Shown in pieces: positions 56,481 to 64,000 of a stretch of DNA of 64,000 nucleotides. A program made the translations under genes and the position numbers. Every line of letters begins with the position of its first letter. Position 1 is the first letter of the stretch. The notes beneath the pieces are model-generated. The model was not told where the DNA came from. It saw only the letters and a list, made by a program, of their open reading frames with translations, and made no database searches. The DNA is taken from positions 1,152,001 to 1,216,000 of the forward strand of contig NZ_CP076538.1 in NCBI RefSeq assembly GCF_018885265.1, in the 5' to 3' direction. Source of the DNA: Amycolatopsis aidingensis. GTDB lineage: Bacteria > Actinomycetota > Actinomycetes > Mycobacteriales > Pseudonocardiaceae.

Positions 56481-58433
56481 ATGACCGGCAAGCGCATCGA
56501 GGTCGGCATCGTCGGCGCGGGCCCGCGCGGACTTTCCGTACTGGAGCGGTTGTGCGCCAACGAACGCACCGCAGCCACGCATGACGAGGTGATCGTGCAC
56601 GTGGTGGACCCGGCCGCGGCAGGCGCGGGCGCGGTGTGGCGCTGGGACCAGTCCCGCCAGCTGCTGATGAACACGGTGGCCGCGCAGATCACCGTCTACA
56701 CCGACGCGAGCTCCCGCATCGAGGGGCCGATCGAGCCGGGCCCCAGCCTGTACGAATGGGCCCGGTCGCTGGCGTTGCTCGGCAGGCCGGGCGACTACGG
56801 GGAGGAGACCCTGGCCGAGGCGCGCGTACTGGGCCCGGACAGCTACCCGACAAGGGCCTTCTACGGGCGGTACCTGCACGATGCCTTCCAGCAGGTGGTG
56901 AGCAGGGCCCCGGCCCATGTCCAGGTGCGGGTGCACCGGTCGCGGGCGGTGGCGCTCGCGGACACGCACGGGGTACCCGGTGGGCCGCAGGGCGTGAGGC
57001 TGGCCGACGGCACCAGGTTGCACGGGCTGGACGCGGTGGTGCTGGCGCTCGGCCACGTTCCGGCCAAACCCTCGGCACGGGAGGCGCGTACGGCCAGCCT
57101 CGCCCGCATCCATCACCTGACCTACCTCGCGCCTGCGAATCCGGCCGACCTGGATCTGGACGGGATCCGGCCGGGGGAGAACGTGCTGCTGCGCGGGCTC
57201 GGGCTGAACTTCTTCGACCATATGGCGTTGTTCACCACCGGAAGGGGTGGCCGGTTCGAGCGCGAAGGCGAAGGGCTGGTGTACCGCGCCTCCGGGCGGG
57301 AACCCGTGCTGTACGCCAGTTCCCGGCGCGGCGTGCCGTACCACGCGCGCGGGGAGAACCAGAAGGGCGCCTACGGCAGGTACTTGCCGAGGTTGCTGAC
57401 GCCGGAACGCATCGCGCGGCTGCGTTCCCGGTCCGCCCCGGTGCGCTTCGCCGAGGACCTGTGGCCGTTGATCGCCCGCGAGGTGGAGAGCGTCTACTAC
57501 GCGGCGTTGCTGGCTGAGCCCGACCGGGAGGACTTCCTCGCGGCCTACCTCGGCGGCGCGGACTCGGCGCTGGAGCGCTACGGCATCGGGCCGGACCGGC
57601 GCTGGGACTGGGAGCGGATCGCGCAGCCCTGCCGGAACCGGACGTTCGCCTCCCGCGAGGACTTCCAGGACTGGCTGGTGGACCATCTCGCCGAGGATGT
57701 CGCCGCGGCCCGGCAGGGTAATGTGGACGGTCCGCTGAAGGCCGCCCTGGACGTGCTGCGCGATCTGCGCAACGAGATCAGGCTCGCGGTGGACCATGGC
57801 GGCCTGGAGGGCAACTCGCACCGTGACGACCTGGAGGGCTGGTACACCCCGCTGAACGCCTTCCTTTCCATCGGCCCGCCGGCCTCCCGGATCGAGGAGA
57901 TGATCGCGCTGATCAGGGCCGGGGTGCTGACGGTGACCGGTCCAGGAACGGTGATCTGCCTCGATGTCGCCGACTCGGCGTTCGTGGCGGCCTCCACCGT
58001 GGTCCCAGGGCCGCCGGTGCGGGCGCGGGTGCTGATCGAGGCGCGGCTACCCGAGCCGGATCTGCGGCGTGCCGGGGACCCGCTGCTGGAGCATCTGCTC
58101 AGCACCGATCAGGCGGCCCCGTACCGCATCCAGGGCACGCACGACACCAGCTACGAGACCGGTGGGCTGGCGGTCACCGAGCGGCCGTACCGGGTGATCG
58201 ACGGGCGTGGCCAGGCACATCCGCGCCGGTTCGCCTATGGCGTGCCCACCGAGTCGGTGCACTGGGTGACCGCCGCGGGCATCCGTCCCGGGGTCGACTC
58301 GGTGACCCTCGGCGACTCCGACGCGATCGCCAGGGCGGTACTGGCGCTGCCGCCTGCCTCGCAGGTGCCGGAGACGGTACGGCGGGCGCAGCAACCGGAG
58401 ATCGCCCCCGAACTGACCGGAATCATCGTCTGA
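56481..58433 (+). CDS. FAD/NAD(P)-binding protein (flavin oxidoreductase-like)
   Basis: 650 residues. The N-terminal FAD loop is VGIVGAGPRGLSVLERL, and the first 200 residues match the FAD/NAD(P)-binding domain typical of the large HI0933/KtzI-unrelated family annotated simply as FAD-NAD(P)-binding. A second conserved block is LGLNFFDHMALFTTGRGG, and the C-terminal half has TGPGTVICLDVADSAF. Several are found with amino acid- or peptide-modifying clusters, but no reaction is proven to my knowledge. Last gene of the 53-58 kb operon. Confidence 0.8.
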   Translation: MTGKRIEVGIVGAGPRGLSVLERLCANERTAATHDEVIVHVVDPAAAGAGAVWRWDQSRQLLMNTVAAQITVYTDASSRIEGPIEPGPSLYEWARSLALLGRPGDYGEETLAEARVLGPDSYPTRAFYGRYLHDAFQQVVSRAPAHVQVRVHRSRAVALADTHGVPGGPQGVRLADGTRLHGLDAVVLALGHVPAKPSAREARTASLARIHHLTYLAPANPADLDLDGIRPGENVLLRGLGLNFFDHMALFTTGRGGRFEREGEGLVYRASGREPVLYASSRRGVPYHARGENQKGAYGRYLPRLLTPERIARLRSRSAPVRFAEDLWPLIAREVESVYYAALLAEPDREDFLAAYLGGADSALERYGIGPDRRWDWERIAQPCRNRTFASREDFQDWLVDHLAEDVAAARQGNVDGPLKAALDVLRDLRNEIRLAVDHGGLEGNSHRDDLEGWYTPLNAFLSIGPPASRIEEMIALIRAGVLTVTGPGTVICLDVADSAFVAASTVVPGPPVRARVLIEARLPEPDLRRAGDPLLEHLLSTDQAAPYRIQGTHDTSYETGGLAVTERPYRVIDGRGQAHPRRFAYGVPTESVHWVTAAGIRPGVDSVTLGDSDAIARAVLALPPASQVPETVRRAQQPEIAPELTGIIV

Positions 58434-58464
58434 TCTGGTTGCCGTGGGTCGGTCCGGGGTGACG

Positions 58465-59196
58465 TCACCATGTCCAGTGTGAACGGAGGTCGGCGCGCCA
58501 GTGTTTCGGGTGCCACTGCTGGATGGTGAACGCCATCCCGATCCCGCTGGCGATGAGCTGCTCCCGCTCGAGCCTGCGTTTGATCGGCTCTCCGGGCGAG
58601 CCGTTGTTGTCCCACCACGACTCCCACTGCTTGACGCATCGTTGCCGACCGTAGTACGGGTTCGAACACTCTGCAGGCGGGTACCAGATCTGGGTGTGTC
58701 CGAAGTCGATCTGCTTGCCGGTCGACTGTTCGGTGATCGTGCCGTGCGCCTTGAGACAGTATGCCCGGTCCTGAATCGTCCACTGTGTATAGTGTTGCCT
58801 GCCATCGGCATCCGGTAGCTCGCGCAGGTTGTGGCAGTCGGCGTCGCCGACCCGTTCCGAGGTCACGTTCAGCGAGTAGTACGTGCCGTTGCTGTACCAG
58901 CCATCCAGCAGCACCCAGTCACCGGAGCGCACGAACTTCTCGTGGTACGACGGCGGCCAGTTCTTCGGGTCGCCCCAGCTGATCCGCGACTCGCCTGCCG
59001 AGCGTGGATCCCACGCCCATTGACCCGCGGCTTGCCCGTCCGCCCAGAACTGACCCGCGCTGCGCTCGAACATGCGCGAGTACTGGCCGTAGGTTTCGGT
59101 GGTGGTACCGGCCGCGGCCTGCGGTACCGCTATCGACATTCCCGCCAGCACCAGCACCAGGATGCCTGCGACCGGGCGTCCCCTCTTCGTCTGCAT
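58465..59196 (-). CDS. Secreted protein of unknown function
   Basis: 243 residues. A signal peptide is likely: MQTKRGRPVAGILVLVLAGM then AVPQAAA, with cleavage near residue 29. The mature part is rich in Trp, Tyr and Gly (WADGQAAGQWAWDPRSAGES, YSNGTYYSLNV) and contains four Cys, as in disulfide-stabilised extracellular proteins. No family recognised; convergent with the operon on its right side (stop at 58465). It may be an extracellular binding protein. Confidence 0.7.
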   Translation of the reverse strand: MQTKRGRPVAGILVLVLAGMSIAVPQAAAGTTTETYGQYSRMFERSAGQFWADGQAAGQWAWDPRSAGESRISWGDPKNWPPSYHEKFVRSGDWVLLDGWYSNGTYYSLNVTSERVGDADCHNLRELPDADGRQHYTQWTIQDRAYCLKAHGTITEQSTGKQIDFGHTQIWYPPAECSNPYYGRQRCVKQWESWWDNNGSPGEPIKRRLEREQLIASGIGMAFTIQQWHPKHWRADLRSHWTW

Positions 59197-59285
59197 GTGG
59201 CCAACCTAGCGCCGATTGCTTGACATGACGTGAGACATCGCTATGTTCGTAGGTGTACGGCGTACACTTATGCGGGAGGGCCGGG

Positions 59286-59843
59286 ATGGTTGCGCACGAG
59301 CGGGTCGGAACCGTGGTCGCCCGACGGGAGCTGACCAGCGTGTCGGGTGCCCCGGTGCCGGTTCCGGCCCCGGGTTACCTGGTTCACCTGCAGTTCCGCC
59401 GGTTCGCGGGCTGCCCGGTGTGCAGTCTGCATCTGCGGTCGGTGGTCCAGCGGTATGCCGAGATCGAGGCCGCGGGGGTGCGCGAGGTCGTGGTGTTCCA
59501 TTCCCCTGCCGATGAGCTGCGTGCGCATGTGGCCGACCTGCCGTTCGCCGTGGTCGCCGACCCGGACAAGCGGCTCTACCGGGAGTTCGGCGTGGAGTCG
59601 GCGCCCCGGTCGCTGCTGAACCCGACGGCATGGCCCGCGATCGCGGCGGCCGTGCTGCGCAGCGGCTGGGCCATCCTCCGCGGCCGGGAACGCGCACCCG
59701 CTGCCGTCCCGCATGGCGGGCGGTTCGGGCTGCCTGCCGATTTCCTGATCGCGGATGACGGCAGCGTGCTCGCTCACAAGTACGGTGCCCACGTGTACGA
59801 CCAGTGGCCGGTGGACGAACTGCTGCGGCTCGCCGCCCGGTAG
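59286..59843 (+). CDS. Peroxiredoxin-like (AhpC/TSA, PRXL2-type) protein
   Basis: 185 residues. Thioredoxin-like fold with the CPVC pair in RRFAGCPVCSLHLRSV (about residue 40), then VVFHSPADEL and FAVVADPDKRLYREFGVESA. This is the pattern of the AhpC/TSA-like, peroxiredoxin-related family (PRXL2), which may act as disulfide or peroxide reductase. ATG 59286 chosen; an upstream start at 59253 lacks a box. Downstream TetR gene follows after 14 bases. Confidence 0.82.
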   Translation: MVAHERVGTVVARRELTSVSGAPVPVPAPGYLVHLQFRRFAGCPVCSLHLRSVVQRYAEIEAAGVREVVVFHSPADELRAHVADLPFAVVADPDKRLYREFGVESAPRSLLNPTAWPAIAAAVLRSGWAILRGRERAPAAVPHGGRFGLPADFLIADDGSVLAHKYGAHVYDQWPVDELLRLAAR

Positions 59844-59857
59844 GTGCCAGCCGCGTC

Positions 59858-60484
59858 ATGCCCCGCCCTCGCTCGGTCACGCACACCGAAATCGCCACCG
59901 CCGCACTGGCCGTTGCCGACCGGGACGGTCTCGACGCGCTGTCCATGCGCACCGTGGCACGGGAGCTCGGGTTCAGCACGATGGCTCTGTACCGTTATGT
60001 CACCGATCGCGGCCATCTCGAGCGGCTGATGGTCGAGGCCGTGCTGGGCGAGCTCCCCCTCGCGGTCCCGCACGGCTCCTGGCTGGAACGCGTCAGCGTG
60101 CTGGTGAGCCGCCTGTACGCGGCCGCGGCCGCGCACCCCGCCACGGTGCCGTTGCTGGTGGCGCACCGGCATACCGTGCCCTCCTCGTTGCGCTGGATCG
60201 AAGCCATGCTCGGTGTGCTCACGGAGGCCGGTTTCACCGGCAGCGGGCGGGTGCTCGCGCAGCGCACGATCATGAACTTCCTGTTGGGAGCGCTGCAGTC
60301 CGAGCGGTTCGGCTCGCTCGCGGGGCCGGGCACGGCCGCGATGGCCGAGCTGCCGCCAGGGGAGTATCCGCACCTCAGTGACACCGCGGGTGAGGCTCGG
60401 CGGGTCAGCCCGCTGGAGGAGTTCCATGGCGGCCTCGACGCGGTGCTCCGCGGGCTCGCCGAGCTGTACCGCTCGTCAGCATGA
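59858..60484 (+). CDS. TetR family transcriptional regulator
   Basis: 208 residues from ATG 59858. N-terminal helix-turn-helix: TEIATAALAVADRDGLDALS then MRTVARELGFSTMALYRYVT, followed by a C-terminal helical TetR_C ligand domain (residues about 75-205). It lies directly behind the peroxiredoxin-like gene and probably controls it. The ligand is unknown. Divergent or convergent sites were not identified. Confidence 0.88.
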   Translation: MPRPRSVTHTEIATAALAVADRDGLDALSMRTVARELGFSTMALYRYVTDRGHLERLMVEAVLGELPLAVPHGSWLERVSVLVSRLYAAAAAHPATVPLLVAHRHTVPSSLRWIEAMLGVLTEAGFTGSGRVLAQRTIMNFLLGALQSERFGSLAGPGTAAMAELPPGEYPHLSDTAGEARRVSPLEEFHGGLDAVLRGLAELYRSSA

Positions 60485-60564
60485 GCGGCCTTGGGCGGAA
60501 TGGCGCCAAACTGCCCGCACGGCTGCCGCGCCGGTTGTCCGCCTACCAGCTCCGCTGATTGGGC

Positions 60565-61365
60565 TCAGGGCAGGGGGTAGTGCTCGAGATCGGTGACGCG
60601 TTCCAGCTCCACCGACTCGACCGGGAAGTCGCGCGCCTGTAGGAGCAGCAGGTGGCCGTCCACTTCGGCCAGCGCGGCCCAGTGCCGCCCACCTGCCAGC
60701 CATTCGAAGGTGACCGGCCTGCCGTCGACCGGGATGGTGACCGTGGACCACGCCGGAGCCTCCCCGCCGCCCAGACTGTCCACGTTGTCCAGGCCCTCCA
60801 GCCACAGCTCCTCGGCGAGTTCGTCCTTGGCCGCGCCGGACAGGTGCTTGTGCCGGACCTCCACCCGCAACCGCGGACCGTCCTCGGCGCCGAGCCGCCC
60901 GTGTCCGAGGCCGAGCCCGAGCGCGGAACCGGCGCTGGCCCAGCCCGCGATATACCGGTCACCCGGCCACTGCGGCGGCAGCCCGTACAGCGCGAACGGC
61001 GCACTCCTGAAACGTTCCAGGGTCAGGTGGCGCTGCCGCTCGTGCGCGCGCCGGGGGCTGAGCACCCACAGCCACTCCTCGGCAAGCGGCACCCCGGTCC
61101 GGTCCGGACCCCAGAACGCGGTGGAGAGAAAGAACACAGCCACCGCGGCTACAAAACCCGCGGCGAACAGCCACCAGGGCCAGTCGAACAGCAGTTGCAT
61201 GCCGAAACCCAGCGCCGACCCGACCGCGGCGGCCAGCAGGTAGAGGCCGGGGGAGGGGATGAGCCTGCGCCGCCTGCGCACCACCTGCACCAGCCGGACC
61301 GGAGCCGACCAGGCGCTCTGGCTGGCCGGCCGCAGCAAGACGAAGCGTCCGTAGCTCGTCTCCAT
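60565..61365 (-). CDS. Membrane protein of unknown function
   Basis: 266 residues. Two adjacent hydrophobic helices near residues 38-60 and 65-87 (LYLLAAAVGSALGFGMQLLF, WWLFAAGFVAAVAVFFLS) suggest a membrane anchor, with the rest cytoplasmic. The C-terminal part (residues 150-266) is a soluble domain rich in acidic residues and Trp. No family recognised. Same strand as nothing else nearby; it faces the gap before the betaine operon. Confidence 0.65.
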   Translation of the reverse strand: METSYGRFVLLRPASQSAWSAPVRLVQVVRRRRRLIPSPGLYLLAAAVGSALGFGMQLLFDWPWWLFAAGFVAAVAVFFLSTAFWGPDRTGVPLAEEWLWVLSPRRAHERQRHLTLERFRSAPFALYGLPPQWPGDRYIAGWASAGSALGLGLGHGRLGAEDGPRLRVEVRHKHLSGAAKDELAEELWLEGLDNVDSLGGGEAPAWSTVTIPVDGRPVTFEWLAGGRHWAALAEVDGHLLLLQARDFPVESVELERVTDLEHYPLP

Positions 61366-62042
61366 GCCGCCAGTCTCTCACGTGGATCTCACATACCACC
61401 GGTTGGCGGTTGCGAGCCGTCGTCAAGACGGAACGACTGCAGGTGTCCGCGTTGAACACTCTGTGAACTCGGGTGGAGTGATGCCGTCAAGCGCGCGGGC
61501 TAAGAAACGGGCCAAATATCGACCCAGGGCAACATTGAGTACCGATCGCTGGGCCAAACGGGTGACGGCCGCCTCGTGCGTGCGGTAGTGTGCGATTCGG
61601 GCGCCGGGCGGCGGCCCGGTGTGCCGGTCGCAGCGCGACTACCTCGCCGTATACAACTTCCCGGTTGCCGTGACACCCGTGTGCGCGGTGCGCCCACGGG
61701 TGCGGATGGTGGCGGCTCCGGCTATACAACGGGTGAAACCGCACGTCACGCCATCGACCCATTGCTATCTGGAGCTTTCCTCCATAGGTTGAGTGCAGGC
61801 GGTTTTGCGGTCGGTCAGCGTCGACCTGCCGCAAGGCTGCCCCGGTCGGGGTGAAGAGGCGAGTTCGACGACTCGGCGGTTGAGCGCGCGCCAGGCGCGG
61901 CTGTGCTGCGATTCACCGGATCCGGGTCGCGACGCTACGCGCATTCCTGGACGGATTTCGGTGGATCATGTTGCTCTGACCACATGGCGGTGCGCGGTGT
62001 ACCGGTCTTTGTGTATCCGGCCGACCCCTGGAGGGAAACGTA
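61366..62042. other. Long gene-free leader before the betaine/SAM operon
   Basis: About 680 bases without a convincing gene. It probably holds the promoter of the operon at 62043 and, if transcription starts early, a long 5' leader. A hairpin with TTGCGG (61805-61810) and CCGCAA (61829-61834), inner GGTC/GACC, is followed by a GC-rich repeat. A GGAGGGA box (62030-62036) serves the first gene. I could not match it to a known riboswitch. Short open frames here look like noise. Confidence 0.5.
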
Positions 62043-63764
62043 ATGAACGAAACGACGCCCAGCGGAACGGACGTGGTGATGGCTGAAAAGCCCGGTACCG
62101 GCGTCAATGGAGTCAATGGGGACATCCAGGCTCACCCGGAACAAGAATTTGGTGCAGATCCGTTACTCGTTCGAGACACGGACCACTACACCGACGAGTA
62201 CGTTAAAGGGTTCGTTGACAAGTGGGACGATCTCATCGACTGGAAGAAGCGCTACGAAAGTGAAGGTCGCTTCTTCGTCGATCTGCTCAAGTCCCGTGGT
62301 GTGAAGTCCGTTCTGGACGTCGCGACGGGCACGGGGTTCCACTCGGTACGGTTGATCGAGGAAGGCTTCGACACGGTCAGCGTCGACGGCAGCCCGGAGA
62401 TGCTGGTGAAGGCCTTCGAGAACGGGCAGAACTACGGTGGTCACGTCCTGCGGGTCGTGCACGCCGACTGGCGGTGGCTCAACCGGGACGTGCACGGTGA
62501 GTTCGACGCGGTGATCTGCCTCGGCAACTCGTTCACCCACCTGTTCTCCGAGCGGGACCGGCGCAAGGCACTGGCGGAGTTCTACGCCGTGCTCAAGCAC
62601 GACGGCATCCTGATCCTGGACCAGCGCAACTACGACGCGATCCTGGACAACGGATTCTCCAGCAAGCACACCTACTACTACTGCGGTGACTCGGTGAGCG
62701 CCGAGCCGGAGTACGTGGACGAGGGGCTCGCGCGTTTCCGCTACAGCTTCCCGGACAAGTCGCAGTACCACCTGAACATGTACCCGCTGCGCAAGGACTA
62801 CACCCGCAGGCTGCTGCGCGAGGTGGGTTTCCAGCGGGTGGAGACCTACGGTGACTTCCAGGACACCTTCGCCGCGGACGAGCCGGACTTCCTCGTCCAC
62901 GTCGCGGAGAAGAACTACATCAAGACCACCGACGACCGGCTGAACTACTCCACGGCCGTCAACGTCGCGCGGGACTACTACAACTCCCAGGATGCGGACA
63001 ACTTTTACTTCACCATCTGGGGCGGCGAGGATATCCACGTCGGGTTGTACAACACCCCGGATGAGGACATCGCGCCGGCGAGTGTCCGCACCGTGGAGCG
63101 GATGGCGAGCAAGTTGCAGTTGTCCAAGGACAGTTACGTGCTGGACGTCGGCGCGGGCTACGGCGGCGCCGCCAGGTATCTCGCGAAGACCTACGGCTGC
63201 AGGGTGGCCTGCCTCAACCTCAGTGAGGTGGAGAACACCCGTAACCGGCAGATGAACGAGCAGCAGGGCCTGAGCCACCTGATCGACGTGGTGGACGGCT
63301 CGTTCGAGGACCTCCCGTTCGAGGACAACCAGTTCACGGTGATCTGGTCCCAGGACGCGATGCTGCACAGCGGCGACCGGGTGCGGGTGCTGCAGGAGAT
63401 CGTGCGGGTGCTCAAGCCCCGGGGTGAGATCGTCTTCACCGACCCGATGGCCGCGGACGGCGCCGACAAGTCCGCGCTTCGACCGATCCTCGATCGGCTG
63501 CACCTAGAATCCATGGGGTCGCCCGCGTTCTACCGGCGCGAACTGAACCGGCTGGGCGTCGACTCGATCGAGTTCGAGGACCACACCCAGCAGTTGTCGA
63601 CCCACTACGGTCGTGTCCTGCAGGAAACGGAACGACGGGAGGCGGAAATCGCCGACAATGTGAGTGTCGAATACATCACACGGATGAAGCTGGGCTTGCA
63701 GCACTGGGTCGACGGTGGTCAGGCAGGAAACCTCGCCTGGGGAATCTTCTACGTGCGTGCCTGA
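62043..63764 (+). CDS. Fused glycine/sarcosine and sarcosine/dimethylglycine N-methyltransferase
   Basis: 573 residues with two SAM methyltransferase domains. Residues about 30-295 have the SAM loop VLDVATGTGFHSVRL and match glycine sarcosine N-methyltransferase. Residues about 305-573 have VLDVGAGYGGAARYLAKTYG and SQDAMLHSGDRVRVL, matching sarcosine dimethylglycine N-methyltransferase. Together they convert glycine to glycine betaine with three SAM per molecule. Fused forms are known from halophilic Actinopolyspora. The metK gene starts 51 bp downstream, so SAM supply is coupled to its use. Betaine is an osmoprotectant. Strong RBS at 62030. Confidence 0.93.
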   Translation: MNETTPSGTDVVMAEKPGTGVNGVNGDIQAHPEQEFGADPLLVRDTDHYTDEYVKGFVDKWDDLIDWKKRYESEGRFFVDLLKSRGVKSVLDVATGTGFHSVRLIEEGFDTVSVDGSPEMLVKAFENGQNYGGHVLRVVHADWRWLNRDVHGEFDAVICLGNSFTHLFSERDRRKALAEFYAVLKHDGILILDQRNYDAILDNGFSSKHTYYYCGDSVSAEPEYVDEGLARFRYSFPDKSQYHLNMYPLRKDYTRRLLREVGFQRVETYGDFQDTFAADEPDFLVHVAEKNYIKTTDDRLNYSTAVNVARDYYNSQDADNFYFTIWGGEDIHVGLYNTPDEDIAPASVRTVERMASKLQLSKDSYVLDVGAGYGGAARYLAKTYGCRVACLNLSEVENTRNRQMNEQQGLSHLIDVVDGSFEDLPFEDNQFTVIWSQDAMLHSGDRVRVLQEIVRVLKPRGEIVFTDPMAADGADKSALRPILDRLHLESMGSPAFYRRELNRLGVDSIEFEDHTQQLSTHYGRVLQETERREAEIADNVSVEYITRMKLGLQHWVDGGQAGNLAWGIFYVRA

Positions 63765-63815
63765 TTCGTGGTATTGATCGGTTCCGTCGCTTTCTAGAGA
63801 CAAAGGGTAGAGACA

Positions 63816-64000
63816 TTGAGTACTAATCGCAGGCTGTTCACCAGCGAGTCGGTCACCGAGGGCCACCCGGACAAGATGGCCGACGCGATCAGCGACACCA
63901 TCCTGGACGCGATGCTGGCCTCCGACCCGCGTAGCCGGGTCGCGGTCGAGACGCTGATCACCACGGGCCAGGTGCACATCGCGGGTGAGGTCACCACCGA
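63816..64000 (+). CDS. metK: S-adenosylmethionine synthetase (partial)
   Basis: The first 61 codons are visible before the window ends: residues [19 protein letters not shown] give the MetK signature. Translation probably starts at TTG 63816, with an AAAGGG box (63802-63807) before it; a rare start codon that may lower expression. It makes SAM from ATP and methionine, serving the betaine methyltransferase directly upstream. This is probably an operon-specific copy, but whether a second metK exists cannot be seen from this window. Confidence 0.93.
   Translation, partial: MSTNRRLFTSESVTEGHPDKMADAISDTILDAMLASDPRSRVAVETLITTGQVHIAGEVTT

Noticed and set aside
61741..61900. A SAM riboswitch before the betaine/metK operon
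   Set aside because: Some GC-rich blocks look similar to actinobacterial SAM elements, but I could not align the conserved core, so no riboswitch is called.
1..64000. CRISPR arrays, tRNA or rRNA genes, and transposons
   Set aside because: No regularly spaced repeats, no cloverleaf with conserved tRNA boxes, no rRNA segments and no transposase or terminal inverted repeats were seen by reading; a program search could still find short elements.

Overview
The window is about 70% GC throughout, with dense, translationally coupled genes, GTG and TTG starts, and SARP, LuxR-type and CGNR regulators. This points to a filamentous actinomycete. The right end carries a fused glycine sarcosine/sarcosine dimethylglycine N-methyltransferase next to metK, a betaine-synthesis arrangement known from halophilic or halotolerant Pseudonocardiales such as Actinopolyspora. 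I therefore lean towards a Pseudonocardiales relative, but the genus cannot be fixed from this sequence.

Layout. (A) 1-4.3 kb is ordinary chromosome: a dihydrofolate-reductase-family gene, an ArsR-SRPBCC regulator, a dehydrogenase-like protein, a PcaB/PurB-superfamily lyase and a DUF3052 protein, closed by a strong terminator. (B) 4.5-36 kb looks like one large natural-product cluster. Its left half encodes PAPS supply (cysD, cysNC), a LysR regulator, a sulfotransferase, a noncanonical SDR, a family 3 (natural-product) encapsulin, and a complete amino-group-carrier-protein module: LysW, LysX, a single LysZ-LysK fusion, LysY, and a split transketolase. Its right half encodes a chorismate to 3-hydroxyanthranilate branch (DAHP synthase, PhzE, PhzD, SDR), two CoA/AMP ligases, an O-methyltransferase, an arylamine N-acetyltransferase-like amide synthase, an aldehyde dehydrogenase, an SRPBCC protein, a DpsC-like Ser-His-Asp KASIII homologue and a stand-alone A-PCP protein.

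(C) 36-38 kb holds a DUF222/HNH endonuclease and an MDMPI-type protein and looks like a boundary. (D) 38-49 kb is a small RiPP cluster of the thiazole/oxazole type: a 55-residue precursor, a fused E1-like/YcaO cyclodehydratase, and a protein resembling the leading domain of SagB dehydrogenases. It has an unusually heavy control layer: a tandem-duplicated histidine kinase, two near-identical response regulators, two SARPs, and an MFS exporter. (E) 49-61 kb holds tailoring enzymes (P450, SDR, quinone oxidoreductase, SRPBCC, ligase, two flavoproteins) and miscellaneous genes. (F) 62-64 kb is the betaine/SAM operon, preceded by a leader of nearly 680 bases.

Main hypothesis. Cluster B builds an unusual amino acid on LysW (glutamate to semialdehyde, then two-carbon extension by transketolase). 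It then sulfates a hydroxyl and may close a strained N-heterocycle by sulfate elimination, as known for the azinomycin/vazabitide family, with the encapsulin shell enclosing part of this reactive chemistry. The product is probably joined to a 3-hydroxyanthranilate-derived acyl group. Three copies of a 31-bp inverted repeat (TGTTAC-N19-GTAACA, one degenerate) precede three transcription units of the aromatic arm and probably mark one regulon.
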